Shown: positions 1 to 8,448 of the stretch, piece by piece
How positions within the stretch are numbered: position 1 is the stretch's first letter
Layout: the number at the start of each line of letters is the position of its first letter
Source of the DNA: Actinomycetota bacterium
GTDB lineage: Bacteria; Actinomycetota; CADDZG01; WHSQ01
Reading direction: 5' to 3'
DNA: 36,554 nucleotides
Assembly: GCA_009380005.1 (NCBI GenBank)
Contig: WHSQ01000030.1
Location: 1 to 36,554 of the forward strand
Notes under the pieces: generated by a model
The model's input: the letters and a program-made list of their open reading frames with translations, nothing else
Database searches by the model: none
Told to the model about the DNA's origin: nothing
Program-made: the position numbers and the translations under genes

Positions 1-48
1 GGCACGTGGCGTGTCCAACCGGACGAGGATCGTCGCCGCGGGAGAGCC
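1..48 (-). repeat. partial copy of dispersed repeat, inverted
   Basis: The reverse complement of these 48 bases is identical to positions 33309-33356, the first part of the tandem repeat downstream of lpd. The copy continues past the left edge of the window. Reading on the minus strand it begins 42 bases after the stop codon of the Mce-associated gene, so it has the same orientation and a similar distance to the upstream gene as the copy behind lpd. No coding potential is claimed. Confidence 0.9.
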
Positions 49-89
49 AGGCCGGCGGACGACGTGTGACAGCGGAGGGCGTTCGGGGG

Positions 90-638
90 TTAGGCCACTT
101 CGCCGGAGAGGATCTCGATCCGGTCGGCCTTCCACTCGTCACCGCTTCGGACGAGCGTCAACCGCACCAGGTACGTGAAGGTGCGGCCTTCCGGGTTCTC
201 GCCCGACCTGGTCGTCTGCTCGACGCTGGCCAGCGAAACCGCTCGCGACGCCGAGGCGAAGGTCACCTGGGGGCCCTGCAGGATCTTGCCCTCCGACGAT
301 GCGGAGGCTTCCGAGATGGCGTCGTTGAGGCCCCGGGTCACGATCTCTTCGTACTGTTCCCGGAAGTTGCCGGTCGAGATGGCGAGCATGTCGTCGATCA
401 CGCCTTCGAGCGTCTCGGCGTCGTAGTTCACGAGCAGGTCCAGGACCTCTTCGGATCGTTGTTCGACGCCGGGGGATTCCCGCTTCAGGTAGCCGGTGAC
501 GTCGGCGGCGGTCGGACCTTGGTCCCTGCCCAAGAAGAGCATCAGGGGCACGAGGATCGCGGCGGCGATCAGAGCCCAGACCACCGCGGTGATAGGGCGC
601 GGGCGGGCGCTTCGTGGTCCGGCGCCCTCGTCGCTCAT
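90..638 (-). CDS. Mce-associated membrane protein (second copy)
   Basis: This 182-residue protein has a basic, Pro-rich N-terminus, one transmembrane helix at about residues 16-37 and an extracytoplasmic alpha/beta domain. It resembles the other Mce-associated protein of this operon (1012-1560): both end in a strand ending GDEW/GGW-K followed by a short hydrophobic strand. Such proteins accompany mce operons and are thought to stabilise or assist the Mce transporter; the exact role is unknown. The start ATG at 638 was chosen over upstream in-frame codons because the MSDEG start sits 7 nt after a TACACT -10-like box (646-651, minus strand), which suggests a leaderless transcript separate from the main operon. 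It is the last gene before the repeat at 1-48. Confidence 0.75.
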   Translation of the reverse strand: MSDEGAGPRSARPRPITAVVWALIAAAILVPLMLFLGRDQGPTAADVTGYLKRESPGVEQRSEEVLDLLVNYDAETLEGVIDDMLAISTGNFREQYEEIVTRGLNDAISEASASSEGKILQGPQVTFASASRAVSLASVEQTTRSGENPEGRTFTYLVRLTLVRSGDEWKADRIEILSGEVA

Positions 639-645
639 GGGCGTG

Positions 646-651
646 AGTGTA
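646..651 (-). promoter_or_regulatory. putative leaderless -10 box of the second Mce-associated gene
   Basis: TACACT lies 7 nt before the ATG at 638, matching the TANNNT-N6/7-start pattern seen before eight other genes in this window. It would place transcription initiation at or next to the start codon. Confidence 0.4.
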
Positions 652-700
652 GGGCGGGGTGGGACCAGCAAGCTCGCCGCCGGTGCCGGCGTGGGACGCG

Positions 701-844
701 CTAGCCGGCGATCCGAACCGTGTCCGACACCCCCCACATGAACGATGAGAGCATCAGGTTCAGGACGTTGACGGCGAAGATGGCGGCTTTGATCAGCGTG
801 ATAGCGAACATGTTGCCCGTCTCGGTGACGAGACGTCCGACCAT
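701..844 (-). pseudogene. YrbE/MlaE C-terminal remnant (47 codons)
   Basis: The last 21 residues, beginning VLNLMLSSFMWG and ending DTVRIAG, match the C-terminus of the intact YrbEB in this window (VLNLFLSLLMWG...DTVSIAG) at 15 of 21 positions. Only the final membrane helix and tail of an MlaE-family permease remain; a full member has about 240-280 residues. The reading frame is open from an ATG at 844, which has an AGGAAGG ribosome-binding site about 8 nt upstream, so a 47-residue one-helix peptide could still be made. It sits between the two Mce-associated genes, after a 167-base gap (845-1011) that is unusual in an operon otherwise without gaps. It is most simply the scar of a lost second yrbE-mce block; a functional micropeptide is the alternative. 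Confidence 0.65.
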
Positions 845-1011
845 CCGACGATCCTTCCTGGGAGCCTGACGTGCGCATCCGGGTGACGCCGCCACGCCTA
901 TCGATCTATGCCATCGTCTATCGACCCAGGCTCATCGTTCCTCGCTCCGAAAGCAAGGGCCATCGCCGGAAATGCTGAGGCCGGTGGGGTGGGCGGGTTG
1001 CCGGAGGTGCG

Positions 1012-1560
1012 CTAGGGCTGGGTCGTTCCGGTTCCACCCAGCAGGCCCCCGCCCGGCGCCTGCAGGACCTGGACGCTTTCGACCTTCCAGCCCCCGGTCG
1101 TCTCGATGAGGTCGATCTCGAGCCGGAGGGTGTCCGTCTGCGGTTCGGAGAGGGATGCGTTCGTCACCGTCTCCGAGACGAGCACGAACACCGAGCCGGA
1201 GGCTTCTCCGACGTGCTGGACGAAGAGCCCTTCGATCTCGCCATCGCTGGTCGCCTCGGCTTCCTTCACCGCGGCCACGGTCTCGTCGCCGAAGAAAGTG
1301 TCGACCTCGTCGGAGAAGGATCCGACCGCGAAGGACTTGATCTCCCTGACGTCCTCTTCGATCGTCTCGGCGGAGAAGTGGGTCAACGCTCGGGTGAACT
1401 CCGCGGCTACCTGCTCGATCTCTCGACGCGCGTTGTCCTCGGATCTGTAGTCCCACCAGAGGTACGCGAAGATCGCCGCGATCGCGAGCGTGATCCCGAG
1501 CAACAACCAGGGGAGCCACCGCCGCACCCAGGACCAGGCGCGACGCAGCCACCCGATCAA
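1012..1560 (-). CDS. Mce-associated membrane protein (first copy)
   Basis: This 182-residue protein has a Trp/Arg-rich N-terminus, one membrane helix at about residues 15-36 and an extracytoplasmic domain of the Mas type. Mycobacterial homologues are encoded at the 3' end of mce operons and interact with or stabilise the Mce complex. The start is a TTG at 1560 that overlaps the TGA of mceF as TTGA, which implies translational coupling. The tail is rich in Gly and Thr. It ends the tightly packed part of the operon; the downstream 167 bases hold no gene that I can support. Confidence 0.75.
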   Translation of the reverse strand: MIGWLRRAWSWVRRWLPWLLLGITLAIAAIFAYLWWDYRSEDNARREIEQVAAEFTRALTHFSAETIEEDVREIKSFAVGSFSDEVDTFFGDETVAAVKEAEATSDGEIEGLFVQHVGEASGSVFVLVSETVTNASLSEPQTDTLRLEIDLIETTGGWKVESVQVLQAPGGGLLGGTGTTQP

Positions 1561-2651
1561 CGGCCTGCCACGCCCGAATCGGGGACGGTCGCGACATCGC
1601 CCGTGGTGGGACCGACCCCCCGTCCGAACCGGCTGTTGCAGCCCCGGCCGGGATAGACGTTCGGCGGGTCTCGGTGGGGAGCATACGAGGCGCCCGCCGG
1701 CTCCTGGTGGGGCAGCAGCTGAACCCTGAACCAGGTCCCCTCATCGAGGCCCACCTGCACGGACTGTTCGACCGCGCCGAAGAAGAAGTGGTTCTTGTCC
1801 AACGTGCCGGCCAGGTCTCTTCGGTGGGCGGCGATCTCGGCGTTCACGTCGGCGAAGTCTGACAGGAGACAGGAGAGGTTCGCCTTGTCTCGTGCAAGCA
1901 GGCGGCCGGCCGTAGTGGTGAAGTCGGCGGCGTTGCGGTTCAGCGAGATCAGGTCGTAGCGCTCGTCGCGAAGCAGGTCGGCAAGTTCCGCGGTCTGGGT
2001 CAAGTCATCGGCGAGGACGTCGGCGTTCTCGGCCAGGACTCCGGTTAGCTCGGGACCGGTCTCGATAAGCGCGCGGAGCTCGGTCTCGATCTCGAGCAGT
2101 CGCTCGGGCAACTTCACGCCGGCTTCGCTCAAGGCGGCCAGATCGGTCGCTCGGCCGTCGAGCGCTTGTGACAGCTCCGAGATGACGGTGTCGAGGTTCT
2201 CCGCCGGCACCGCATGCAGGAGATCGGCCAGGGTCTCCAGCGTCTTGGACACGTCGGGAGGCGGAAGCGTGTCCTCGACATCGATCGTCGTCCCGTTCTC
2301 GAGCGGTTCGCCGTCCCCGGGGTTGAGCTCCATCGTGAGTTCCCCGATAGGGCTACGCCTGACGATCTCCGCTACCGATCCCTCCGGGACCTCGACACCT
2401 TCGTCCAGGAGGATCTCGACGTCGACCACGCCCTCGTCGTCCAATTCCACCGCCCCGACGGCACCGACCGGGATGCCTTGCATCGTGACGTCGTTACGGG
2501 GGAGGAGACCGGACGCGTCGGTGAACTTCGCGTGCATGACCGAGCCCTGGTCTCGGACGAAGACGAGGTTCTGGGCCCCCAGATAGGCGAGGAACACCGA
2601 CGCGATGATGAAGGTGACCACGTTGACGATGACCTTCTTGTTCTGATGCAT
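1557..2651 (-). CDS. mceF: Mce family protein MceF
   Basis: The sixth Mce protein of the operon, 364 residues. An N-terminal membrane anchor (about 7-25) is followed by an MlaD/Mce domain (about 37-112), which in this family forms hexameric rings that carry lipid. A long helical region rich in Leu, Glu and Ala (about 130-270) fits the coiled-coil tunnel of Mce proteins. The C-terminus is Pro/Gly-rich with one Cys. The ATG at 2651 shares its A with the TGA of mceE. Position after the lipoprotein gene matches the A-F order of actinobacterial mce operons. The transported lipid cannot be read from the sequence. Confidence 0.9.
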   Translation of the reverse strand: MHQNKKVIVNVVTFIIASVFLAYLGAQNLVFVRDQGSVMHAKFTDASGLLPRNDVTMQGIPVGAVGAVELDDEGVVDVEILLDEGVEVPEGSVAEIVRRSPIGELTMELNPGDGEPLENGTTIDVEDTLPPPDVSKTLETLADLLHAVPAENLDTVISELSQALDGRATDLAALSEAGVKLPERLLEIETELRALIETGPELTGVLAENADVLADDLTQTAELADLLRDERYDLISLNRNAADFTTTAGRLLARDKANLSCLLSDFADVNAEIAAHRRDLAGTLDKNHFFFGAVEQSVQVGLDEGTWFRVQLLPHQEPAGASYAPHRDPPNVYPGRGCNSRFGRGVGPTTGDVATVPDSGVAGR

Positions 2652-3613
2652 CAGTGGCCCTCTCCCGTGCAGCGACGGGCCGGATCGCGGGGATTGTCGT
2701 TCAGGCCGCAGATGACCAAGTCCTGCACGACCTGGTTGAACTCCACGTACTCCACTCGTTGGGTGTTGGCGTTGTGGCCCGGGGCCCATCTGAGGAACAG
2801 CTCGATGGAGTCCTGTTCGCGCGCGAGCACCTTCATGATCCTGGCCGTCTGGTCGAAGAACCGGATCATCTCGTCCGAGTGAGCGCGAAGGATCTGGCTG
2901 CCACCGACCGCCAGGCGGTTGAGGGACTCGATGGCGATCTGCAGACGTTCGCTCTCTTCGTTCAACATGGCGACCGATCGGTTGCTGTTGATGACCGCTT
3001 GCTCGTGGGCGGGCGCCTCTGCGGCCAGCGTCTCGTTGAAGGTGGCCATCGAGTCGATGAGCCGGTTTAGCTGCTTGGAACGGTCGGCGTATGCATCCAC
3101 GATCTCGCCGTAGTTGCTCAGCAGCCCCTTCAGCTCCTCGCCCTGGCCCCCGAAGCCGCGCGCACCCTCATCGATCATCGTGGCGAGGTCGCTGGCGGCC
3201 ACTGCCCCGAGCAGCTCGCTTCCTTCCTCCACGAGGTCCTCGAGGTCCGACCGAACCGAAGTCTCCCGGATGACGTCGCCGCTCGCGAGCTCCCCGGACC
3301 CGTCCGTTCCTTCCGGGATCGTGAGGTCGATGATGCGCTCGCCCAACACGCTGGTGCGCCGAACGCGCGCCTCGACGTCGCGGGGGATCTGCGCGTCGGG
3401 ATCCAGCTCCATCTCCACCAGCGCCTGCGTCCCGTCGAGCCTGATCCCCGTCACCTTCCCCACGGTGATGTCGGACAGGTGCACGGGGGCCTGGGTGTAT
3501 AGATCACCCACATCGTCGAACCGGGCCGAGACCTCCAGCATCTCGTCGCTCCCGCCGCACGCGCCGGCGAAGAACGCGGCCACCACGGACAGACCGATCA
3601 GCGTCTTCTTCAT
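2651..3613 (-). CDS. mceE: Mce family lipoprotein MceE
   Basis: A 320-residue Mce protein that starts with a lipoprotein signal: basic MKK, a hydrophobic stretch and the lipobox AGAC with the lipidated Cys at residue 19. MceE of mycobacteria (LprK/LprN type) is the lipoprotein member of the six Mce proteins, and this is the fifth mce gene, as expected. The MlaD/Mce domain spans about residues 25-100, followed by a helical region to about 290. The ATG at 3613 overlaps the TGA of mceD by 4 nt (ATGA). Confidence 0.9.
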   Translation of the reverse strand: MKKTLIGLSVVAAFFAGACGGSDEMLEVSARFDDVGDLYTQAPVHLSDITVGKVTGIRLDGTQALVEMELDPDAQIPRDVEARVRRTSVLGERIIDLTIPEGTDGSGELASGDVIRETSVRSDLEDLVEEGSELLGAVAASDLATMIDEGARGFGGQGEELKGLLSNYGEIVDAYADRSKQLNRLIDSMATFNETLAAEAPAHEQAVINSNRSVAMLNEESERLQIAIESLNRLAVGGSQILRAHSDEMIRFFDQTARIMKVLAREQDSIELFLRWAPGHNANTQRVEYVEFNQVVQDLVICGLNDNPRDPARRCTGEGH

Positions 3614-5022
3614 AGCCCGAGTCCCTCCAGGCTCCCGGCGACGTCGTCGAGATCGATCTCGGCTCCGGTCGCCGACTCGATCTGCCGTTCGAGCTTCCGG
3701 ATGACTTCCCGGCGCGTCAGGTTGGGGTACTTGTCGAGCACGGCTTCCTTGCGCGCGCGGCAGCGATCGGGATCGTCGGCCTCGGAGCAGTCGCGGGTCA
3801 GGATCTTCAGCTCCTTGATCCGGCAAGCGGTCGGATCCTCGGCGTCCTCGCAGTCCTCTTCGAGGATCCCCAAGGCATCACGGAGGATGTCGCCGGTGGG
3901 TCCCGGGATGTCTCGAAGCGAGTCCTGCAGGCGCTCCGCGGGCGATTGCCGCCGAGCCGCCTTGGGACACGAACCCTCGAGACAGAACAGATCCGGCATC
4001 CGGGCGGCCCAATATCGCTGGGTGGAGCACTGATCCAGACCGAGGCGCAGGCACACTCCCACCAGCCGATCACGCAGACGGAACTGGAGCAGCTCGAAGA
4101 GCGGCTTCCCCTGGTTCCCGAGGCGCAACCAGTCGCGGTCGTAGTCCGCGGCGCGCGAGGCCGCACCGAAGAGCCGCGTCGCGTGAGATCCCGTCCTGGC
4201 GAACCGGTCGACGTTCCTCGCCAACGTTCGCGATGTCTTCGTCAACGCGTCGATGTCGAAGTCGAGGGGATCGTCGTGAGCGATGAGGAGATCGGACAGC
4301 TGCAGTGCGGCCTGGTTCAAGCCGTCGATCGTTCCCTCCACCGCGGTGCGGTTCTCGTTCACGACCCGAGAGAGATCGTTGTAGTCGTTGATGAGTCGGG
4401 CGAGGTTCTTCTGGCGCGTGGACAATGCCTGGGTGACCTCGTTGAACTGGACGATCATGTCGGCGAGGGAGTTCCTCTTGTCCGACAGGGTTCCCACGAC
4501 CCCGGAGGCGTGCTCGATCAGCTCGTTGAGCTCCGCCCCGTTGCCCTCGAGGATCTCGGCCGTGTTGGCGACGAACTCGGCGACCTTCTCCGGATCCAGC
4601 TCGCCGAAGTAGTCCTGAAGGCCGCGCAACAACTCGTCCTGTTCGGTCGGGACACTGGTTCGATCGAGAGGGATCTCACTGCCCTCGAAGCTCTCGCCCC
4701 CGTCGTACGCGGGGAAGAGCTGAATGTAGCGCTCCCCTAGAAGCGATACCGGGACGATCGTGGCCTGGACGTCGGCGGGGAGCTCGATCTCGTCGTCGAG
4801 CTCGAACGTGACCTTGACGCTACCCTCGACGTTCTCGACGGCCTCCACGCGACCCACGTCCACACCCAGCACGCGCACCGAGTTTCCCGGGAAGACCTGA
4901 ACGGCGCGGCTGAAGTAGGCATCCATGTGACGCGAAGAGGTGGCACCTCTCGCCACCGAGAACGCGGACGCGGCGAGAGCTGCGATCGCGATCAGGAGCA
5001 TCAGCTTGCGAGGGATCCTCAC
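3610..5022 (-). CDS. mceD: Mce family protein MceD with cysteine-rich tail
   Basis: A 470-residue Mce protein: membrane anchor (about 7-25), MlaD domain (about 33-105) and a long helical part (about 125-290). It is longer than its five neighbours because of a C-terminal extension of about 150 residues containing eight Cys (324, 332, 347, 352, 391, 400, 412, 421). Within it, a unit with DC at 390/411 and a C-x8-C spacing followed by Arg occurs twice with a 21-residue period. If periplasmic, these Cys could form disulfides. The start is GTG at 5022, overlapping the TGA of mceC (GTGA). Confidence 0.88.
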   Translation of the reverse strand: MRIPRKLMLLIAIAALAASAFSVARGATSSRHMDAYFSRAVQVFPGNSVRVLGVDVGRVEAVENVEGSVKVTFELDDEIELPADVQATIVPVSLLGERYIQLFPAYDGGESFEGSEIPLDRTSVPTEQDELLRGLQDYFGELDPEKVAEFVANTAEILEGNGAELNELIEHASGVVGTLSDKRNSLADMIVQFNEVTQALSTRQKNLARLINDYNDLSRVVNENRTAVEGTIDGLNQAALQLSDLLIAHDDPLDFDIDALTKTSRTLARNVDRFARTGSHATRLFGAASRAADYDRDWLRLGNQGKPLFELLQFRLRDRLVGVCLRLGLDQCSTQRYWAARMPDLFCLEGSCPKAARRQSPAERLQDSLRDIPGPTGDILRDALGILEEDCEDAEDPTACRIKELKILTRDCSEADDPDRCRARKEAVLDKYPNLTRREVIRKLERQIESATGAEIDLDDVAGSLEGLGL

Positions 5023-6281
5023 GACGACCCTCCTCGCAGCTCGGTCATCAGATCGGCGTCACCGATCGCGTTCCCGAGGATGTCTCCGAGGTCGCCGGAT
5101 GCAGAGTCGTCCGAGGAGGTTTCCGTGCCCGCGCTCTCCCGCGGCGCGAGCGTCGTGGAGTCGCCGAACTGCGGGTCACCGTCGGACTGATCGCCGTACT
5201 CGGCGCGCTCGGTGCACGGGCGGTCGTCCTCCCCGAGCAGGTCGTCGAGGGCCTGGTCGAAGGCTCCACAGGGGCCTGCGAAGGCGTCGATGCCGAGCGG
5301 TCCGAGCGACTGCACGAAGATGTTGGCCCAGCGGTTCTCGACGCCCTGCGAATAACCAACGCTGGCGTATCCCTTCACGGCTTGCTCCAGGTACGAGATC
5401 GTGGCGGCCAGATCGATCTGATGACCGTTCAGAACCTGAAGGGACCGATGCAGTCCGGCCAGGGCCCCGTCCAGGGCGACGCGGTTGCGCCCCACCATCG
5501 AGGCAGTCTCGTGCGCTGCGGAATCGGTGGCCTGGAGGAGACGTTCGACCTCCGTCCGGCGCTCCGCGAGATTGGCCAGCACGATGTCGAGATCGTCGAT
5601 CAACGTCACCAACGTGTCGTCCCGGTCGGCGAAGGTCTTGCTCAGCGTGTCGAGTGAGTCCAGCAGGCGAGACAGCTCGGCGCCGCGTTCGTCGACGGCG
5701 CGGGTGGTATCGCCGAGTCCTTCGATGAGCTCGGTTATCTGGGCGCGTTTGCCCTCGGTCACGGAGGTGATCTCGTTCAGCATGGTTTGGAACGCGTCTG
5801 CGTCGGATCTCTCGAGCACCGGCACCGAAGCGTCCTGCAGGTCCAGGATCTCGATCGGCGTCCGGGTCTGGGCCAGGGGGATCACGTCCCCATCGCCGAG
5901 CTTGGGACCCTCCGGGGTGCCGCCACTCAGCTCGACGGCCTTCTTGCCCATCAGTGTCTGTACGACGATCTCGGCGCGCGCGTCCCGAGGCATCTCGATG
6001 TGCTCGTCGACCTTGAGGATGGCTTCCACGGCCCCGTCCTGGATCCGGACGCCCTCGACCGTTCCGGCCTCGAGGCCCGCCACGAGGACGTCGTCGCCGC
6101 TCTTGATGCCGGCCGCGTCCGCGAAGCTCGCCGTCACGGTGTACGCCTTGCGGAAGGCTCCCGAGGAGAGCATCAGCGCGAAGGCGGATCCGCCCAGGAC
6201 CAACAGGGCTGCGATCGCGCCGATCAGGATCTGGTTCCGCTCCAGGAAGGAGCGCTGGAGGCCGTCACGCACGCGGCCCAT
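5019..6281 (-). CDS. mceC: Mce family protein MceC
   Basis: A 420-residue Mce protein with a membrane helix at about 18-40, an MlaD domain at about 45-121, a helical region to about 310 and an acidic Ser/Thr/Asp-rich tail that is probably disordered. Two starts are possible: GTG at 6284 and ATG at 6281. ATG was chosen because the strong site GGGAGGT lies about 5 nt before it and only 2 nt before the GTG. The ATG shares its A with the TGA of mceB. It is part of the mceA-F set of a lipid-import complex. Confidence 0.9.
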   Translation of the reverse strand: MGRVRDGLQRSFLERNQILIGAIAALLVLGGSAFALMLSSGAFRKAYTVTASFADAAGIKSGDDVLVAGLEAGTVEGVRIQDGAVEAILKVDEHIEMPRDARAEIVVQTLMGKKAVELSGGTPEGPKLGDGDVIPLAQTRTPIEILDLQDASVPVLERSDADAFQTMLNEITSVTEGKRAQITELIEGLGDTTRAVDERGAELSRLLDSLDTLSKTFADRDDTLVTLIDDLDIVLANLAERRTEVERLLQATDSAAHETASMVGRNRVALDGALAGLHRSLQVLNGHQIDLAATISYLEQAVKGYASVGYSQGVENRWANIFVQSLGPLGIDAFAGPCGAFDQALDDLLGEDDRPCTERAEYGDQSDGDPQFGDSTTLAPRESAGTETSSDDSASGDLGDILGNAIGDADLMTELRGGSS

Positions 6282-7396
6282 CACTCACCTCCCTGCAAAA
6301 CGAACCCGATGAACGAGCCGAGGTCTTGCGAGGTGGAGGGGCCGGAGGTCTGCGAACCGCCGGAGCTCCCACCGCCGGGCCCTCCGCCCGAATCGCCGTG
6401 TTGGTTGTCGGTTTCTTCGACGGTCTGGATCGTCGAGCTGTTGCGGTCGCGCACCAGGAGCTTGGTGATGCGGACGTTGAACCACTCACCCCAGCTCGTG
6501 GTCTGGAAGTAGCCGGCGACTCCGAGAGGAAGGGTCCGCAGGGTGCGCCTCAGATGCTTCCTGTTCTCGGACAGCGTGCCGGCCACCGTGTCGAGGTCGC
6601 GCAGCGACGAATCGATGTTCCCCCGACTGCGCGTCAGGACGTTATCCAGCTGCTCCTGGACGACGGCGAAGTTCTCCACGAGGCTGTTGATGTCGTCGGT
6701 ATCGCCGGCGAGGTCGGTGCTGAGCTGCTGCAGGTTATCGATGAACGCGCCGATCTGATCGTCCTGGTTCGCATAGGCCGCCATGATCGTGTCCGCCGAC
6801 TCGAGCAGGCGTGAGATGTCTTCGTCGTTGGCGCCCAGCTCCTCGGCCAGAACCGCTCCGCTATCGAAGAGGCGGCGGACGGTCTGCTCGTTGCCGACCA
6901 GGGCGGTGTTGATCGCGTCGACGAAAGCGTTGGCCTTCTCCGGATGGATCGCCTGGAGGATGGGGCCCGCCCGGTTCAGGAATTCGCCGATGTCGGCCGG
7001 GGGCCGGGTCTGTTCGGCCGGGACGAGGTCCTCCTCCTCGTAGAAGGGCTTCTCTTCGCCCGGGTACACGTAGATGAAGCGTTGGCCGACGACGTTGCGC
7101 CACCGGATGCCGACCGAGGAGTCCCTGCCGAGCTTCACGTCCCGGTCGATGTTGAAGCTGACGATCGCCTTCCCGTCCTCTACCCGGGTGCTCTCCACCC
7201 GGCCCACGTCGACGCCGGCGACCTTGACGGCATCACCCTTTAGCACGCCGAGCGCGTCGTCGAACTGCGCCTCGAGCACGTAGGTGTCGCTGAAGAGGCG
7301 GGAGTTGGCGAGCTTCACGCCCAGCCCCACCGTCATCAGCACGGCGATGACGGTGAAAGCGATCACCTTGACGAAGATGCGCATCGTTATCTTCAT
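6281..7396 (-). CDS. mceB: Mce family protein MceB
   Basis: A 371-residue Mce protein with a membrane anchor at about 5-28, an MlaD domain at about 37-113 including the GVDVGRVE strand typical of the family, a helical region at about 130-290, and a Gly/Ser-rich linker-like tail (about 325-360). It begins at ATG 7396, overlapping the TGA of mceA by 4 nt. Six different Mce proteins are expected to assemble into one heterohexameric periplasmic tube. Confidence 0.9.
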   Translation of the reverse strand: MKITMRIFVKVIAFTVIAVLMTVGLGVKLANSRLFSDTYVLEAQFDDALGVLKGDAVKVAGVDVGRVESTRVEDGKAIVSFNIDRDVKLGRDSSVGIRWRNVVGQRFIYVYPGEEKPFYEEEDLVPAEQTRPPADIGEFLNRAGPILQAIHPEKANAFVDAINTALVGNEQTVRRLFDSGAVLAEELGANDEDISRLLESADTIMAAYANQDDQIGAFIDNLQQLSTDLAGDTDDINSLVENFAVVQEQLDNVLTRSRGNIDSSLRDLDTVAGTLSENRKHLRRTLRTLPLGVAGYFQTTSWGEWFNVRITKLLVRDRNSSTIQTVEETDNQHGDSGGGPGGGSSGGSQTSGPSTSQDLGSFIGFVLQGGE

Positions 7397-8448
7397 CGTG
7401 TCGCCTCTGCACATGCCGGGATCTGGTCTCGGACCTCCACGGGGAACGCGGTGCAGATCTGGTTCTCTTCTTCCTCCTGATCGTTGCCGCCCATGAAGTT
7501 GACGAAGCCGGCCCCCGCGCTGCCGTCGGAGATCATGAAGAAGTCACCTATGGGTTGCCCGAGCTTGTACACGTACCGGTAGAGACCGTGCACGAGGTTC
7601 CGGAGTCCCTCGGGACGAGCGGCGATCGTCGAGAGAACGACGTCTCCTTCGTCCATCATGCGGTCCCAGTCGTCGAGCTGGAGGATCAGGAGGTCGGCGA
7701 GATCGTCCGCGAACGGCACGACGGCCTCGAGCGCCCGCCGGAGGTTCGCCTGAGCCTCTTCCGAGGCGTAGACGGGGGCGCCCTCGTTCATCGCCGCAGC
7801 GAGCATGTTCAGATCGACGCCCTTCGACTCGAGGGCGCCGAAGATCGTCTCGAAGTCCTCGATCGCTCGCGTCTGCGGTTCCAGGGTGTTGGCGAACAGG
7901 GATGAGAGCTCGTTGTTCAGCTGCAGGCCGCGAGCGATCACCTCACCGCGACCGCGACTCGCATCCGCGAGCGTGCCGATCACGTTGGCGAGCTCGTCGG
8001 CATCGACGGCATCCATGAGGTGGGTGCCATCGTCGAGCAGGTCCTCCAGCTCCGGCCCGACATGAGAGTCGGCGATCGTGTCGCCGTCGGCGAGGAAGGG
8101 ACCGTCCAGCGAGCCTTCGAACTGGAGGTCGACGTACTTGGCGCCGAGCGGGGTTTTCAGCGACACCACCGCTCTGACGTCCTCCGGCACCTTGTAGTGG
8201 TCCTCTATCTGCAACCGGATGCGGGCCCGGCGATCGACCAGCCGGATGTCGACGACCTTGCCGATCTCCACGCCGCGCATCCGCACGTCGGACTCGACCT
8301 GCATCCCCTGACCTGCGCGATCCAGATCGGTCGTCAGGTAGTAGTAGTCCCCGTACGCGCCGTAAGCGGCACGCACGCTGTAGTAGATCCCCGCGGTGAT
8401 CAGCGCGAGACCCAACAGACCGGCAACCACGACGTAGAGCCGTCTCAT
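7393..8448 (-). CDS. mceA: Mce family protein MceA
   Basis: The first Mce protein of the operon, 351 residues. It has a membrane helix at about 4-24, a Tyr-rich junction, an MlaD domain at about 36-112 and a helical region to about 290. The C-terminal part contains two Cys. The ATG at 8448 overlaps the TGA of yrbEB by 4 nt, and the order YrbEA-YrbEB-MceA is the standard actinobacterial one. Confidence 0.9.
   Translation of the reverse strand: MRRLYVVVAGLLGLALITAGIYYSVRAAYGAYGDYYYLTTDLDRAGQGMQVESDVRMRGVEIGKVVDIRLVDRRARIRLQIEDHYKVPEDVRAVVSLKTPLGAKYVDLQFEGSLDGPFLADGDTIADSHVGPELEDLLDDGTHLMDAVDADELANVIGTLADASRGRGEVIARGLQLNNELSSLFANTLEPQTRAIEDFETIFGALESKGVDLNMLAAAMNEGAPVYASEEAQANLRRALEAVVPFADDLADLLILQLDDWDRMMDEGDVVLSTIAARPEGLRNLVHGLYRYVYKLGQPIGDFFMISDGSAGAGFVNFMGGNDQEEEENQICTAFPVEVRDQIPACAEATR

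Noticed and set aside
6-704. Plus-strand frame of 232 codons at the left edge
   Set aside because: Antisense to the Mce-associated gene and beginning within the dispersed repeat; no recognisable protein features.
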